From: Streptomyces sp. NBC_00249
Lineage (GTDB): Bacteria; Actinomycetota; Actinomycetes; Streptomycetales; Streptomycetaceae
Direction: 5' to 3'
Assembly: GCF_026342355.1 (NCBI RefSeq)
Contig: NZ_JAPEMV010000002.1
Span: 682,001 to 746,000 of the forward strand
Length of the DNA stretch: 64,000 nucleotides
Part shown: positions 26,687-35,054 of the stretch, piece after piece
Position numbering within the stretch: position 1 is the stretch's first letter
Layout: each line of letters begins with the position of its first letter
Notes under the pieces: model-generated
Seen by the model: only the letters and a program-made list of their open reading frames with translations
Databases searched by the model: none
What the model was told of the DNA's origin: nothing
Translations under genes and position numbers: made by a program

Positions 26687-27841
26687 TCAGATCGATTCCG
26701 ACGAGGGACCCCGCCCCGGGCCGCCGCCCGGGCCCGGCAGGGGGCCCTCCAGCCACTCCGGAACCGTCGTCGACAGCCCGTACGCCCCGCGCAGGGCCTT
26801 CTCCGTGCGCACCGAGGTCGCCGCCAGCGCCGCGTCCCACGCCCGCTGGAAATCGTCCGGCCGCGCCGCGCGGGAGGCCTTCTGCCACTCCTTGCGCGCC
26901 GCCTCGATCTCCTTGAGCTGCGCCCCCGCCGCCGCGCCCACGTCGGGCCGCCCCTTGGCCCCCTGGAGCATCCGCGCCTCCGCGCCCAGCGCGGTGTCGA
27001 CCTCGCGCGCCCACGTCCGGTACTCCGTCAGGGCCTCGTCGACCTCCTCGTACGGCATGCGCCCCAGGGCCTGGTCCGCCGCGTTCAGCACGCCCAGCAG
27101 CGCCACCTGGTCGCCGGTCAGCCGCGACACGTCCTTGCGCAGGCTGCCCGTGTGCTCCTCGTCCGCCGTCCCGATCAGGCACAGGAGCCGCCGGTCGCCT
27201 TCGCGCCGCCAGCTCTCCCGCGTGGGGGCGAAGTAGTACATGCCCGCGTACCGGGGCAGCGCCCACGTGTCCATCGCGTAGGCGTCCTGCGCCTTCCAGC
27301 AGGCGTCCTCGGCGGTCCGCCGCAGCGGGGCCGCGCCGGGGAAGGCGCCTTGGCCGAGCAGGCTGCTGGCGGTCACCTCGGCGTCGTGGACCTGGTCGCA
27401 GCCGATGCGGAAGAGGAGCGGACGCTCGGCCAGGAGGTCCCCCGCGGGGACGTTGAAGCAGTCGCCGGCCCGCAGTTCCGAGACGTCGGTCAGCTCGCCC
27501 TCGGCGGTCTCCGGCCCCGCCGAAGGGCCGAACCCGTCGAGGACCTCGTCCCCGTACCGGCCCACGCCGAACACCAGCAGGCCCGTCATCACCACCGAGA
27601 CCGCCAGGCCCACGAGCGCCAGCACCTTGCCGCGCTCCCGCTTGCGCGCGATCTGCACCAGCGCCACCCCGCCGAAGACGATCCCCAGCGGCGGGAGGCA
27701 GAGCAGTCCGACGAGCAGGGAGGCGAGGGCGAAGCCGTTGAGCGCCGGCGGGTGGGGCCGCACCGGCACCGGCGCCCCCCAGGGCGGGGGCCACTGGTGG
27801 CCGGGGCCGGCGGGGGGCTGTTGCGGGGCCGGGGTGCTCAC
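26687..27841 (-). CDS. DUF4190 / septum-formation-like membrane protein
   Basis: A 384-aa protein with a GTG start. A Pro-rich cytoplasmic N-terminus (MSTPAPQQPPAGPGHQWPPP) leads to two transmembrane helices at about residues 35-60 and 70-95 (LNGFALASLLVGLLCLPPLG; VLALVGLAVSVVMTGLLVFG), the DUF4190 arrangement. The rest is extracellular and begins like septum-formation proteins (LRAGDCFNVPAG ... CDQVHDAEV), with conserved cysteines and a helical C-terminal part. The exact role is unknown; the domain pair is common in Streptomyces and is thought to be envelope-associated. Confidence 0.75.
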   Translation of the reverse strand: MSTPAPQQPPAGPGHQWPPPWGAPVPVRPHPPALNGFALASLLVGLLCLPPLGIVFGGVALVQIARKRERGKVLALVGLAVSVVMTGLLVFGVGRYGDEVLDGFGPSAGPETAEGELTDVSELRAGDCFNVPAGDLLAERPLLFRIGCDQVHDAEVTASSLLGQGAFPGAAPLRRTAEDACWKAQDAYAMDTWALPRYAGMYYFAPTRESWRREGDRRLLCLIGTADEEHTGSLRKDVSRLTGDQVALLGVLNAADQALGRMPYEEVDEALTEYRTWAREVDTALGAEARMLQGAKGRPDVGAAAGAQLKEIEAARKEWQKASRAARPDDFQRAWDAALAATSVRTEKALRGAYGLSTTVPEWLEGPLPGPGGGPGRGPSSESI

Positions 27842-27895
27842 AGGGTGAGGTACTCCATCACAGGGGGCGAACGAATGCGCGAAATAGTACGCAGC

Positions 27896-27923
27896 GGGGG
27901 CGACCGACTACTCGGTCGCCCCC
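27896..27923 (-). terminator. terminator of the subtilase gene
   Basis: A perfect 12-bp stem (GGGGGCGACCGA / TCGGTCGCCCCC, 4-nt loop) about 80 bp past the protease stop. A second 7-bp stem (CCGCCCG / CGGGCGG, 27963-27982) lies between it and the stop. Confidence 0.75.
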
Positions 27924-28000
27924 GTGTTCACCGCGCGATCCAGCCCGTCGTCGCGCCCCTCACCGCCCGGTCCCCCGGGCGGGGTTCAGGATGCCGAGCC

Positions 28001-29584
28001 TCAGAACTGCAGCGCCCAGCTGTCGATCTTGCCGACGTCGGCGCCCGCGAGGTCGGCGACGCGCAGCTTCCAGACGCCGTTGGCGACCTCGGAGGAGGCG
28101 TTCACGGTGAAGGTCTGGACGATGTTGTCCGCGCTGCCGCCGGAGCGGTTGCGCAGGTTGTACAGGGTGCCGTCGGGGGCGACCAGGTCGACCTTCAGGT
28201 CACCGACGTAGGTGTGCTTGATGTCGACCGGCACGCTGAGGGTGGCCGGGGCGTTGCCGGAGATCCCGCTGACCGTGATCGGCGACTCGACGGTGGAGTT
28301 GTCGTTGATCGCGTAGTCGGCGGTGTTCTCGAAGCGGGTGCCCGGGTTCGGCGGGGTGGTGCCGGTGCCCACGTTCAGCAGGCGGTTGGGGGAGCCCGTG
28401 CCGGGGCCGGTCACCACGTTCGGGGTGGACGCCGCGACCAGGGCGTCACGGACCTGCACCGGGGTGCTCGCCGGGTTCTGCGAGAGGTACAGGGCCGCCG
28501 CGCCCACGACGTGCGGGGTGGCCATCGAGGTGCCCGAGATGGTGTTCGTCGCGGTGTCGCCGGTGCCCCACGAGGAGGTGATGGAGGAGCCCGGGGCGAA
28601 GATGTCCAGGATGCTGCCGTAGTTGGAGTAGCTGGCCTTCGCGTCGGTGTTGGTGGTGGCGCCCACCGTGATGGCCTCGGCCACGCGGGCCGGGGACTTG
28701 GTGGAGGCGTCGGTGGACTCGTTGCCCGCCGCGACGCCGTAGGTGATGCCCGAGGCGATGGAGTTGCGCACGGCGGTGTCGAGCGCGGAGTCGGCCCCGC
28801 CGCCGAGCGACATGTTGGCCACGGCCGGCTTGACGGCGTTGCGGGTCACCCAGTCGATGCCCGCGACGACCTGGGCCGTGGTGCCCGAGCCGTTGTTGTC
28901 GAGGACACGGACGCCGACGATCTTCGCCTTCTTGGCCACGCCGTACGCGGTGCCGCCGACGGTGCCGGCGACGTGGGTGCCGTGGCCGTGGCCGTCCTGG
29001 GCGGTGTTGTCGTTGTCGATGGCGTCGTAGCCGTAGGTGGCGCGGCCGCCGAGGTCCTGGTGGGTGATGCGCACGCCGGTGTCGATGATGTAGGCGGTGA
29101 CGCCCTCACCGGCCTTGTCCGGGTAGGTGTAGCTCTGGTTCAGCGGGAGCGCCCGCTGGTCGATGCGGTCCAGGCCCCAGGACGGCGGGCTGGGCTGGGT
29201 GGCGTCGACGGTGAACACCCGGTTCTGGACGACGGACTTGACGGCCGGGTCGGCGGCGAGCTTCCTGGCCTGCGCCTCGGAGACCTCGACGGAGTAGCCG
29301 TTGAGGGCGGCGCTGTAGGTCCGGTCGATCTTCGCGCCGTACCGCTTGGCGACCGCCTTGCCGCTCTCGGCGGTGGAGCGGGCGGCGGAGTCGTCCAGGG
29401 TCACGATGTAGCTGCCGGGGACGGACCCGGCGGCGCCTGCGTTCTCGATGACGCCCAGGGGCCCCTGGGCGCCCGGGCCGGCCGCCGAGGCGGGTAACGC
29501 GGCGGCCGCGCCGAGTGCGAGGGCGACCACGGCGGTGGCGCTGACGCCGGCGATCCTGCGGCGGGTGTGACGCATCACGGACAT
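28001..29584 (-). CDS. secreted S8 subtilisin-like protease with C-terminal P-domain
   Basis: Secreted serine protease of 527 aa. The start at ATG 29584 has GAGGAGG 9 nt upstream; longer in-frame starts lack one. A signal peptide ([20 protein letters not shown], then ASA) precedes an inhibitor-I9 propeptide ([20 protein letters not shown]). The peptidase has the full triad: Asp in [15 protein letters not shown], His in [14 protein letters not shown], Ser in [16 protein letters not shown]. The last ~110 residues form a proprotein-convertase P/Homo-B domain ([20 protein letters not shown], end KIDSWALQF). It is likely a mature extracellular endopeptidase. Confidence 0.95.
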   Translation of the reverse strand: MSVMRHTRRRIAGVSATAVVALALGAAAALPASAAGPGAQGPLGVIENAGAAGSVPGSYIVTLDDSAARSTAESGKAVAKRYGAKIDRTYSAALNGYSVEVSEAQARKLAADPAVKSVVQNRVFTVDATQPSPPSWGLDRIDQRALPLNQSYTYPDKAGEGVTAYIIDTGVRITHQDLGGRATYGYDAIDNDNTAQDGHGHGTHVAGTVGGTAYGVAKKAKIVGVRVLDNNGSGTTAQVVAGIDWVTRNAVKPAVANMSLGGGADSALDTAVRNSIASGITYGVAAGNESTDASTKSPARVAEAITVGATTNTDAKASYSNYGSILDIFAPGSSITSSWGTGDTATNTISGTSMATPHVVGAAALYLSQNPASTPVQVRDALVAASTPNVVTGPGTGSPNRLLNVGTGTTPPNPGTRFENTADYAINDNSTVESPITVSGISGNAPATLSVPVDIKHTYVGDLKVDLVAPDGTLYNLRNRSGGSADNIVQTFTVNASSEVANGVWKLRVADLAGADVGKIDSWALQF

Positions 29585-29637
29585 GTGAGGGGTCCTCCTC
29601 ATAGGTGGTGCGTTGCGGGGGGTCGACGACCGAAAAG

Positions 29638-29666
29638 ACATGACCATGACAATCAATCGTGCTCAA
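29638..29666 (-). promoter_or_regulatory. candidate promoter of the subtilase gene
   Basis: On the minus strand TTGAGC (29666-29661), a 17-bp spacer and TCATGT (29643-29638) lie about 55 bp upstream of the start codon. The -35 is good and the -10 weak. Confidence 0.35.
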
Positions 29667-29779
29667 CGGGCCGTCGCCTCCGAAAGGTTGACCCACCCGT
29701 GCGGCATCCCACAAGAGGACAACGGACGCGTAACATCCGTGCCATACGTCGGCCATGAAAGAGCAAAGGTGCTCCGCAC

Positions 29780-30889
29780 ATGACGCACGCACTTCCTGGA
29801 TACCTCTGCCCCGAGGACGGTACGCGCGCGGACGCGCGGACCGCCCCGTGGTGCTGCCCGGCCTGCGGTGGCCCCTGGGACCTCGACTTCGTACCGGATC
29901 CGGCCGCCCCGCTCGAACCGGCGGCCGGACCCCACTCGCTGTGGCGGTACGCCGCCGCACTGCCCCTGCCGGGGGCTTTCGCCGTGTCGCTCGCGGAGGG
30001 GTACACACCGCTGGTGCCGCTCGCGGAGCGGATTCACGCCAAACTCGACTACCTGATGCCGACCCTGTCCTTCAAGGACCGGGGCGCGGTGATGCTCGCC
30101 GAGGTCGCGCGGCGGCTCGCCCCGCGGCAGGTGGTCGCGGACAGCAGCGGCAACGCGGGGACCTCCGTGGCGGCGTACTGCGCGCGGGCCGGGCTCGATT
30201 GTGAAGTTTTCGTGCCCCAGGGCACCTCGGAGAAGAAGACCGAGCAGATCCGCGCCCACGGGGCCGCCGTACGGATCGTGCCGGGCGGGCGCGAGGCCAC
30301 GGCGCGGGCCGCGCGGGAGGCCGCCGACGCGCCCGGCGTCTTCTACGCCAGCCACGTCTTCAACCCGTACTTCCTGCACGGGACGAAGACGTACGTGTAC
30401 GAGATCTGGGAGGCGCTCGGGGGCCGGCTGCCGGAGGTACTGGTGGTACCGGTCGGCAACGGCACGCTGCTGCTCGGGGCCGCGCTGGCCGTGGAGGAGC
30501 TGGCGCGGCGCGGGGTGAAGGCGCCGGCGCTGATCGCCGTACAGGCGGAGGCGGTGGCGCCGCTCGCGGACGCGTTCGCCGCGGGGGCGGAGGACGCGGA
30601 GCCGGTGGAGCAGCGGCCGACGCTCGCGGAGGGCATCGCGATTCCGGCTCCGCCGCGGGGGCGGCAGATCCTGGCGGCCGTGCGGAAGTCCGGGGGGACG
30701 TTCCTGACCGTCTCCGACGGGCGGCTGCGGGAGGCCCAGCTGGACCTGGCGCGGCGGGGGCTGTTCGTCGAGCCGACCGCTGCCGCGTGCTGGGCGGCCG
30801 TGGGGCCGGACGCCTCCGGCGATCCGTTGCGGGGCCGCACCGCCGTCCTCCCCCTGTGCGGGGCGGGCGCCAAGTCCGGCCTGGCGTAG
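29780..30889 (+). CDS. threonine synthase-like PLP-dependent enzyme
   Basis: Fold-type II PLP enzyme of 369 aa. The N-terminus has a small cysteine cluster (YLCPEDGTRAD, CCPACGGPWDLDF) as seen in many threonine synthases. The PLP lysine is in LSFKDRGAVM, and the phosphate loop SSGNAGTSVAAYC and VVPVGNGTLLLG are also present. Threonine synthase converts O-phosphohomoserine to threonine. The gene is not next to other threonine-pathway genes, so an alternative amino-acid lyase or synthase activity is possible. It is divergent from the protease gene, followed by a hairpin terminator directly after its stop. Confidence 0.82.
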   Translation: MTHALPGYLCPEDGTRADARTAPWCCPACGGPWDLDFVPDPAAPLEPAAGPHSLWRYAAALPLPGAFAVSLAEGYTPLVPLAERIHAKLDYLMPTLSFKDRGAVMLAEVARRLAPRQVVADSSGNAGTSVAAYCARAGLDCEVFVPQGTSEKKTEQIRAHGAAVRIVPGGREATARAAREAADAPGVFYASHVFNPYFLHGTKTYVYEIWEALGGRLPEVLVVPVGNGTLLLGAALAVEELARRGVKAPALIAVQAEAVAPLADAFAAGAEDAEPVEQRPTLAEGIAIPAPPRGRQILAAVRKSGGTFLTVSDGRLREAQLDLARRGLFVEPTAAACWAAVGPDASGDPLRGRTAVLPLCGAGAKSGLA

Positions 30890-30912
30890 CCGGCCCCGCT
30901 GCGCGGGGCCGG
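30890..30912 (+). terminator. terminator of the threonine synthase-like gene
   Basis: A perfect 10-bp stem (CCGGCCCCGC / GCGGGGCCGG) with a 3-nt loop begins at the base after the stop codon. Confidence 0.8.
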
Positions 30913-31060
30913 TCCCCTACCCGCCCTTCCTCCGTTCCCGCCTCAGAGCCGGCGCGGCTCAAGACACGGCGCTACCGCGCCTGCGCCTCAAACGCCGGCG
31001 AGGCTGGATTTTCCGGCCTCGCCGGCGTTTGAGGCGCGGGGTCTGGGGCGGAGCCCCAGG
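30913..31060. repeat. composite palindromic intergenic repeat, copy B
   Basis: Contains TCCCCTACCCGCCCTTCC as in copy A, then a perfect 22-bp inverted repeat (30983-31004 with 31016-31037) extendable to about 26 bp, built from CGCCTCAAACGCCGGCGAGG and its complement. Next comes the hairpin CTGGGGCGGAGCCCCAG (31042-31058). The right half is the reverse complement of the module order in copy A, so copy B looks like two half-elements head to head. Confidence 0.7.
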
Positions 31061-31124
31061 CGCATCGGGGTACGGGGCGGGAAACCGCGCGACCAGGGGC
31101 GGGACGGTCTGGTCAACTGGGGGT

Positions 31125-31943
31125 ATGAGTACACACCTTGACCTCGCGGCCCGCGCCACCGCGTTCACCGCGCTGCACACCCCCACCACCCCCCTCGCCC
31201 TCGCCAACGCCTGGGACGTCGCCAGTGCCCGGGTCGTCGAGGCCGCCGGGGCGGCCGCCGTGGCCACGACCAGTGCCGGGGTCGCGTGGTCGCTCGGGGC
31301 GCCCGACGGGGACGCGCTCGCCCGGGACCGGGCGCTGGATCTGATCGCCCGGGTGGCGGGCGCCGTGTCCGTGCCCGTCACCGCCGACATCGAGGGCGGC
31401 TTCGGCGCGGACGCCGACGCCGTCGGGGAGACCGTCACCGGGGTGCTGGCCGCCGGCGCGGTCGGGATCAACATCGAGGACGCCACCCGCGCCCCGGCGG
31501 AGTTCGCGGAGCGGCTCGCCGCGGCGCGGGCCGCGGCCGACGCCGCCGGGGTGTCGCTGTACGTCAACGCCCGCATCGACACGTTCCTGTTCGGCCTCGG
31601 CGCGCCCGAGACCCGCCTCGACGAGACCCTGTCCCGCGCCGCCGCCTACCTCAAGGCGGGGGCCACCGGCATCTTCGTGCCCGGTGTCGTGGACCCGGCG
31701 ACCGTCGCCGAGCTCGCCCGGGGCATCGACGCCCCGCTGAACGTCCTCGCCGGTCCGGCCGCGCCCTCCGTCGCCGAGTTCGGCGCCCTCGGTGTGTCCC
31801 GGGTCAGCCTGGGGTCGTGGGTGGCCGAGGCGGCGTACGCCCTCGTCCGGCGGGCCACCGAGGAGCTGCTGTCGGGCGGTACCTACGGGGCGCTCGCGGA
31901 CTCCCTCCCGTACGGGGAGCTGAACGGCCTGCTCAAGGGCTGA
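31125..31943 (+). CDS. isocitrate lyase / phosphoenolpyruvate mutase family protein
   Basis: A 272-aa TIM-barrel protein of the PEP mutase/2-methylisocitrate lyase superfamily. Signature stretches are LALANAWDVASARVVEAAGA, VPVTADIEGGFGADADAV and GAVGINIEDATR (acidic metal-binding residues), then VNARIDTFLFGLG. It cleaves or rearranges a C-C or C-P bond of a 2-oxo-acid-like substrate, but the exact substrate is not indicated. The lyase CGH motif (K-K-C-G-H) is not seen, which argues against classical isocitrate lyase. The ATG is preceded by GGGGGT with unusually short spacing. Confidence 0.85.
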   Translation: MSTHLDLAARATAFTALHTPTTPLALANAWDVASARVVEAAGAAAVATTSAGVAWSLGAPDGDALARDRALDLIARVAGAVSVPVTADIEGGFGADADAVGETVTGVLAAGAVGINIEDATRAPAEFAERLAAARAAADAAGVSLYVNARIDTFLFGLGAPETRLDETLSRAAAYLKAGATGIFVPGVVDPATVAELARGIDAPLNVLAGPAAPSVAEFGALGVSRVSLGSWVAEAAYALVRRATEELLSGGTYGALADSLPYGELNGLLKG

Positions 31944-31970
31944 GATATCCGGGAGCCGTCCCGGTCCGAC

Positions 31971-31982
31971 GATCGTACGATC
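31971..31982 (+). promoter_or_regulatory. 12-bp palindrome overlapping a leaderless -10 (TACGAT)
   Basis: GATCGTACGATC is a perfect palindrome. It contains TACGAT (31976-31981), which ends 6 nt before the ATG of the exporter gene; there is no ribosome site. The arrangement suggests a leaderless transcript whose -10 could be occluded by a regulator. Confidence 0.5.
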
Positions 31983-31987
31983 CGGAC

Positions 31988-32929
31988 ATGAGCAGATCAG
32001 CGCCCGCCCCCGCCGCCGAGGCCGGGGCCGCCGCCCCGCGCCGCGCTTCCGCCGGCGCCGTGTGGACGGCCCTCGGCCTCGTGTACGTCGTCTGGGGGTC
32101 GACCTACCTCGGGATCCGGATCGTCGTGCAGACCATGCCGCCGTTCCTGTCCGCCGGGGCCCGTTTCATCACGGCCGGTCTGCTGCTGGCGGCGGTCGTC
32201 GCCTGGCGGTACGGGCCGGCCGCGCTCAAGGTCACCCGGGCGCAGCTCGGCTCGGCGGTGCTGGTCGGGCTGCTGCTGATCCTGGGCGGGAACGGCCTGG
32301 TCGTGCTCGCCGAGACCTCGGTGCCCTCGGGGCTGGCGGCGCTGCTGGTGGCCTCGGTGCCGATGTGGGTGGTGCTGCTGCGGGCGGGCAGCGGGGACCG
32401 GCCGCCGCCGGCCACCCTGGCCGGGGTGGGGGTCGGCCTGGCCGGGCTGGCGGTGCTGACCAGTCCGGGACTGAGCGGGGAGGTCCGGCTGTCGGGGGTG
32501 CTGCTGGTGGTGGTCGCGGCCCTGCTGTGGTCGCTGGGCTCCTTCTCGGCCTCGAAGCTGCCCCTGCCGGGCAATCCCTTCACGGGCAGCGCCTACCAGA
32601 TGCTGGCGGGCGGGGTCGGCGGGATCCTGGTCGCCCTGGTGCGCGGTGAGGAGCGCGGCCTGGACCTGGCCGCGTTCTCCACCGCCTCGTGGGTGGCCCT
32701 GGGCTACCTGGTGCTGATCGGGTCGGTGGTGGGGTTCACCGCGTACGCGTGGCTGCTGCAGTCGGCGCCGCTGTCGCTGGTGTCCACGTACGCCTACGTC
32801 AATCCGGTGGTGGCCGTCGCGCTGGGCTCGCTGATCCTCGACGAGGCCCTGACCTGGCCGATCCTGCTCGGTGGGGCGATCGTGGTGGCGGCGGTGGGCG
32901 TGATCGTCAGCACGGAGCGCAGGAAGTAG
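31988..32929 (+). CDS. EamA-family (DMT superfamily) transporter
   Basis: Inner-membrane transporter of 313 aa with about ten hydrophobic segments arranged as two EamA repeats (first starts ALGLVYVVWGSTYLGIRIVV, second LSGVLLVVVAALLWSLGSFS). Family hallmarks are the WGSTYLGIR opening, GARFITAGLLL, and YAYVNPVVAVALGSLILDEA in the last repeat. The likely role is efflux of amino acids or metabolites (RhaT/YdcZ-type drug/metabolite exporter). An Ala/Pro-rich N-tail of ~20 residues precedes the first helix. It starts 44 bp after the PEP-mutase-like gene, with its own probable leaderless promoter. Confidence 0.9.
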   Translation: MSRSAPAPAAEAGAAAPRRASAGAVWTALGLVYVVWGSTYLGIRIVVQTMPPFLSAGARFITAGLLLAAVVAWRYGPAALKVTRAQLGSAVLVGLLLILGGNGLVVLAETSVPSGLAALLVASVPMWVVLLRAGSGDRPPPATLAGVGVGLAGLAVLTSPGLSGEVRLSGVLLVVVAALLWSLGSFSASKLPLPGNPFTGSAYQMLAGGVGGILVALVRGEERGLDLAAFSTASWVALGYLVLIGSVVGFTAYAWLLQSAPLSLVSTYAYVNPVVAVALGSLILDEALTWPILLGGAIVVAAVGVIVSTERRK

Positions 32930-32947
32930 GGAGCCGAGCGGGCCCCG

Positions 32948-33784
32948 TCAGCCGCGGGCCGCCCGGTCGTAGAGGGCCTTGGCCTTCTCGTCGTAGAGCG
33001 CGGCGGTGGAGTCGACGTCGGTGTCCCCGCCGCTGAGCACCCCGATCAGCCGGCCCGGCCGGCCGGTGGCGCCCCGGTCGGCGATCCAGGGGCTGCCGCT
33101 GGTGCCCGTCCAGAAGCCCGCGCAGCTGATGTACAGCATGTCGGGGTCGGACTCGTCGTGGCGGGTCTGGGTGGTGCAGGAGACGGGCTTGTTCTGCGGG
33201 TTGTGCTCGGACTCGGGGTAGCCGACGACGGTGACGTCGCGTTCGTAGCCGGAGGTCCAGTCGGGTTTCGGGGCCTCGCCGCGCCCGACGCGCTGCTGGA
33301 CGCTGCGGCCGTCCTCGTCGGGGTCGATGGTGAGGAAGGCGTAGTCGGCGGTCTCGTCGCCGTACTTGGTCCAGCGGTCGTCGACGTGGATGGAGCGGAC
33401 CTTCCAGACGCCCAGGGGCTGGGTGCCGGAGCCCTCGCCGGAGAAGGCCGGGGCGAAGGACAGCTCGCCGATGGCGAGGCCGTCGTGGGCGACCTCGCCG
33501 GGCCGGCCGTCCTCGCCGGCCGGGGCGACGCAGTGCGCGGCGGTCGCGACGACGTTGCCCTTGGGGCTGTCGACCACGCTCGCCGTGCACCAGTGCTCCC
33601 CGTTGGCCATGAGCACGCCCACGGTGGGGAAGGGGTGCACCGCGCTCTCGCCGGACGCCTCGAGGAAGACGACGGCGCACACCGCCGCGATCCCCGCGGC
33701 GGCGGCCGCGGAGGCCCCCTTCACCACCGGGCTCAGGGCACGGCGGGGTCGGGTGTCGGTCCCTGCATCACCTTGCTGATCCAC
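32948..33784 (-). CDS. membrane-anchored trypsin-like serine protease
   Basis: A 278-aa S1-family protease with a GTG start (GAGGG ribosome site 9 nt upstream), overlapping the end of the upstream esterase gene by 52 bp. One membrane helix near residues 23-42 (GASAAAAAGIAAVCAVVFLE) anchors or exports it. The catalytic triad is visible: His in VVATAAHCV, Asp in ETADYAFLTI, Ser in WTGTSGSPWIAD. Cysteines around VSCTTQTR and ISCAGFW fit the S1 disulphide pattern. Its position at the end of the duplicated esterase genes suggests coordinated expression of surface hydrolases. Confidence 0.88.
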   Translation of the reverse strand: MDQQGDAGTDTRPRRALSPVVKGASAAAAAGIAAVCAVVFLEASGESAVHPFPTVGVLMANGEHWCTASVVDSPKGNVVATAAHCVAPAGEDGRPGEVAHDGLAIGELSFAPAFSGEGSGTQPLGVWKVRSIHVDDRWTKYGDETADYAFLTIDPDEDGRSVQQRVGRGEAPKPDWTSGYERDVTVVGYPESEHNPQNKPVSCTTQTRHDESDPDMLYISCAGFWTGTSGSPWIADRGATGRPGRLIGVLSGGDTDVDSTAALYDEKAKALYDRAARG

Positions 33785-34812
33785 TCCAGGGAGCCCTCCC
33801 TCATGCCACGTACGTACGACTTTCCGTTGTGCTCACCATCCTGGATCACCTGGAGCCAGGTGTGCACGGGGCCCCTGCCGTACTCCTTCATGAACTTCTC
33901 GGCGAGGTCGCGGCCGCTCTCCTTGGTGCCGATCTGGAAGTTCACGTAGACGTCGGGGCCGCCCGCCCTGATCAGTTCCTCGGCGAGCTTCTCCGGGTTG
34001 TTCTCGTCCATGGCCTGCCGGTTCCCCTTCCACAGCGGGGAGTCGGGGACGATGTCGACGCCGCTGGCAATGACGGCCTTGAACCGGTCGGGGTACTTCA
34101 TGACCTGCTTGAAGCCGTTGAAGCCGCCCGCCGAGGAGCCCATGAAGGCCCAGCCGTCGCGGGAGGTGAAGGTGCGGAAATTGGCCTTCGCGAAATCCGG
34201 GACGTCATCGGCCATCCAGGTGCCCATCCTGGGCTCTCCGGGGATGTCGGAGCCGTCGAAGTGGTGCTTGGTGTCGGCGTTGGTCACCGGCATGACGAGG
34301 ATGAAGGGCAGGCTCTTGCCGGACTTCGCTCCGTCGGCCACGGCCTGCTGGAGGCCGAGGCCGGGACCGGTCCCCCAGTAGTTCGTCGGGTAGCCGCGGC
34401 CGCCGGGCAGGGCGATCAGGACGGGGAAGCCGCTCTTGGCGTAGCGCGGCTCGTCGTACTCCTTGGGCACCCACACCCACACGTCGCCGGTGAATCCGGA
34501 CTTCGCGCCGGTCAGGGTGGTCCTCCCGATCTGCGTGCCGTCCGGGAGCCTGCTGGTGCGCGCGAAGTCGGCCTTGGGGCCGGTGGGCATCAGGACCCCG
34601 GGCCTGATGTCCTCGGCGGCGGCGGACTCCTGGATCTTCCCGAAGGACACCGGATCCCCTATGTCCGAGAAGAGTCCGAGCTTGTACGCGGCGCCGCCCC
34701 CGGCGGCGAGGGCGAGCGCGAGGCCGGAGCCGATGAGGATGCGGCGCAGGCGCGCGGGCCGGCGGCGGCCTTCGGTCGTGGGGCCGCCGTCTCCTTGCTG
34801 GTCATGCTGCAC
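33733..34812 (-). CDS. membrane-anchored esterase (esterase D/mycolyltransferase-like fold), copy 1
   Basis: A 359-aa alpha/beta hydrolase of the putative-esterase (PF00756-like) family. A basic N-terminus and one helix (ILIGSGLALALAAGGGAAYK, residues ~25-45) anchor it outside. Hydrolase features are VWVPKEYDEPRYAKSGFPVL, PGGRGYPTNYW, nucleophile elbow FMGSSAGGFNG, and the catalytic-His region QVIQDGEHNGKSYVRG. Members act on extracellular esters or acyl groups (antigen 85 is a distant relative); the substrate is unknown. It is clearly a paralogue of the next gene upstream along its whole length. Confidence 0.85.
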   Translation of the reverse strand: MQHDQQGDGGPTTEGRRRPARLRRILIGSGLALALAAGGGAAYKLGLFSDIGDPVSFGKIQESAAAEDIRPGVLMPTGPKADFARTSRLPDGTQIGRTTLTGAKSGFTGDVWVWVPKEYDEPRYAKSGFPVLIALPGGRGYPTNYWGTGPGLGLQQAVADGAKSGKSLPFILVMPVTNADTKHHFDGSDIPGEPRMGTWMADDVPDFAKANFRTFTSRDGWAFMGSSAGGFNGFKQVMKYPDRFKAVIASGVDIVPDSPLWKGNRQAMDENNPEKLAEELIRAGGPDVYVNFQIGTKESGRDLAEKFMKEYGRGPVHTWLQVIQDGEHNGKSYVRGMREGSLEWISKVMQGPTPDPAVP

Positions 34813-35054
34813 TGATTTGTTCCCGTTCCTTCTCCGGCGCCCTGGTTGGACGCGGGTCGGACCGATAGGTCCCCCTTACACCCCTGACAGAGGAGTGAAC
34901 GACCGGATGGGTTGCCTGGGACCGGGGTGACGTGGTGAGAGCCACGTGGCGGGTCCGTGGCCCTCCGGGGTCCCGGGGGTGACGGGTCAGTGCAGCGGGT
35001 ATTCCAGGGGGCCCCTGGCCTGCGGGTTTCCCCGCGGGCCCGGGGGCCGGAGGG
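34813..35054 (-). promoter_or_regulatory. intergenic region between the duplicated esterase genes
   Basis: 242 bp with no gene. The right part (about 34990-35050) is a cluster of G/C-rich inverted repeats (for example CCAGGGGGCCCCTGG and CCCGCGGGCCCGGGGG) likely to terminate the upstream copy. GGACCGATAGGTCC (34859-34872) is a 5-bp-arm inverted repeat near the start of copy 1. Confidence 0.35.

Noticed and set aside
26636-29497. A ~950-codon plus-strand open frame opposite the septum-like and subtilase genes
   Set aside because: Its product is low-complexity Arg/Gly/Ala/Val-rich sequence, and the minus-strand genes on the same DNA have clear domains and catalytic motifs. In ~73% GC DNA such antisense frames are expected.
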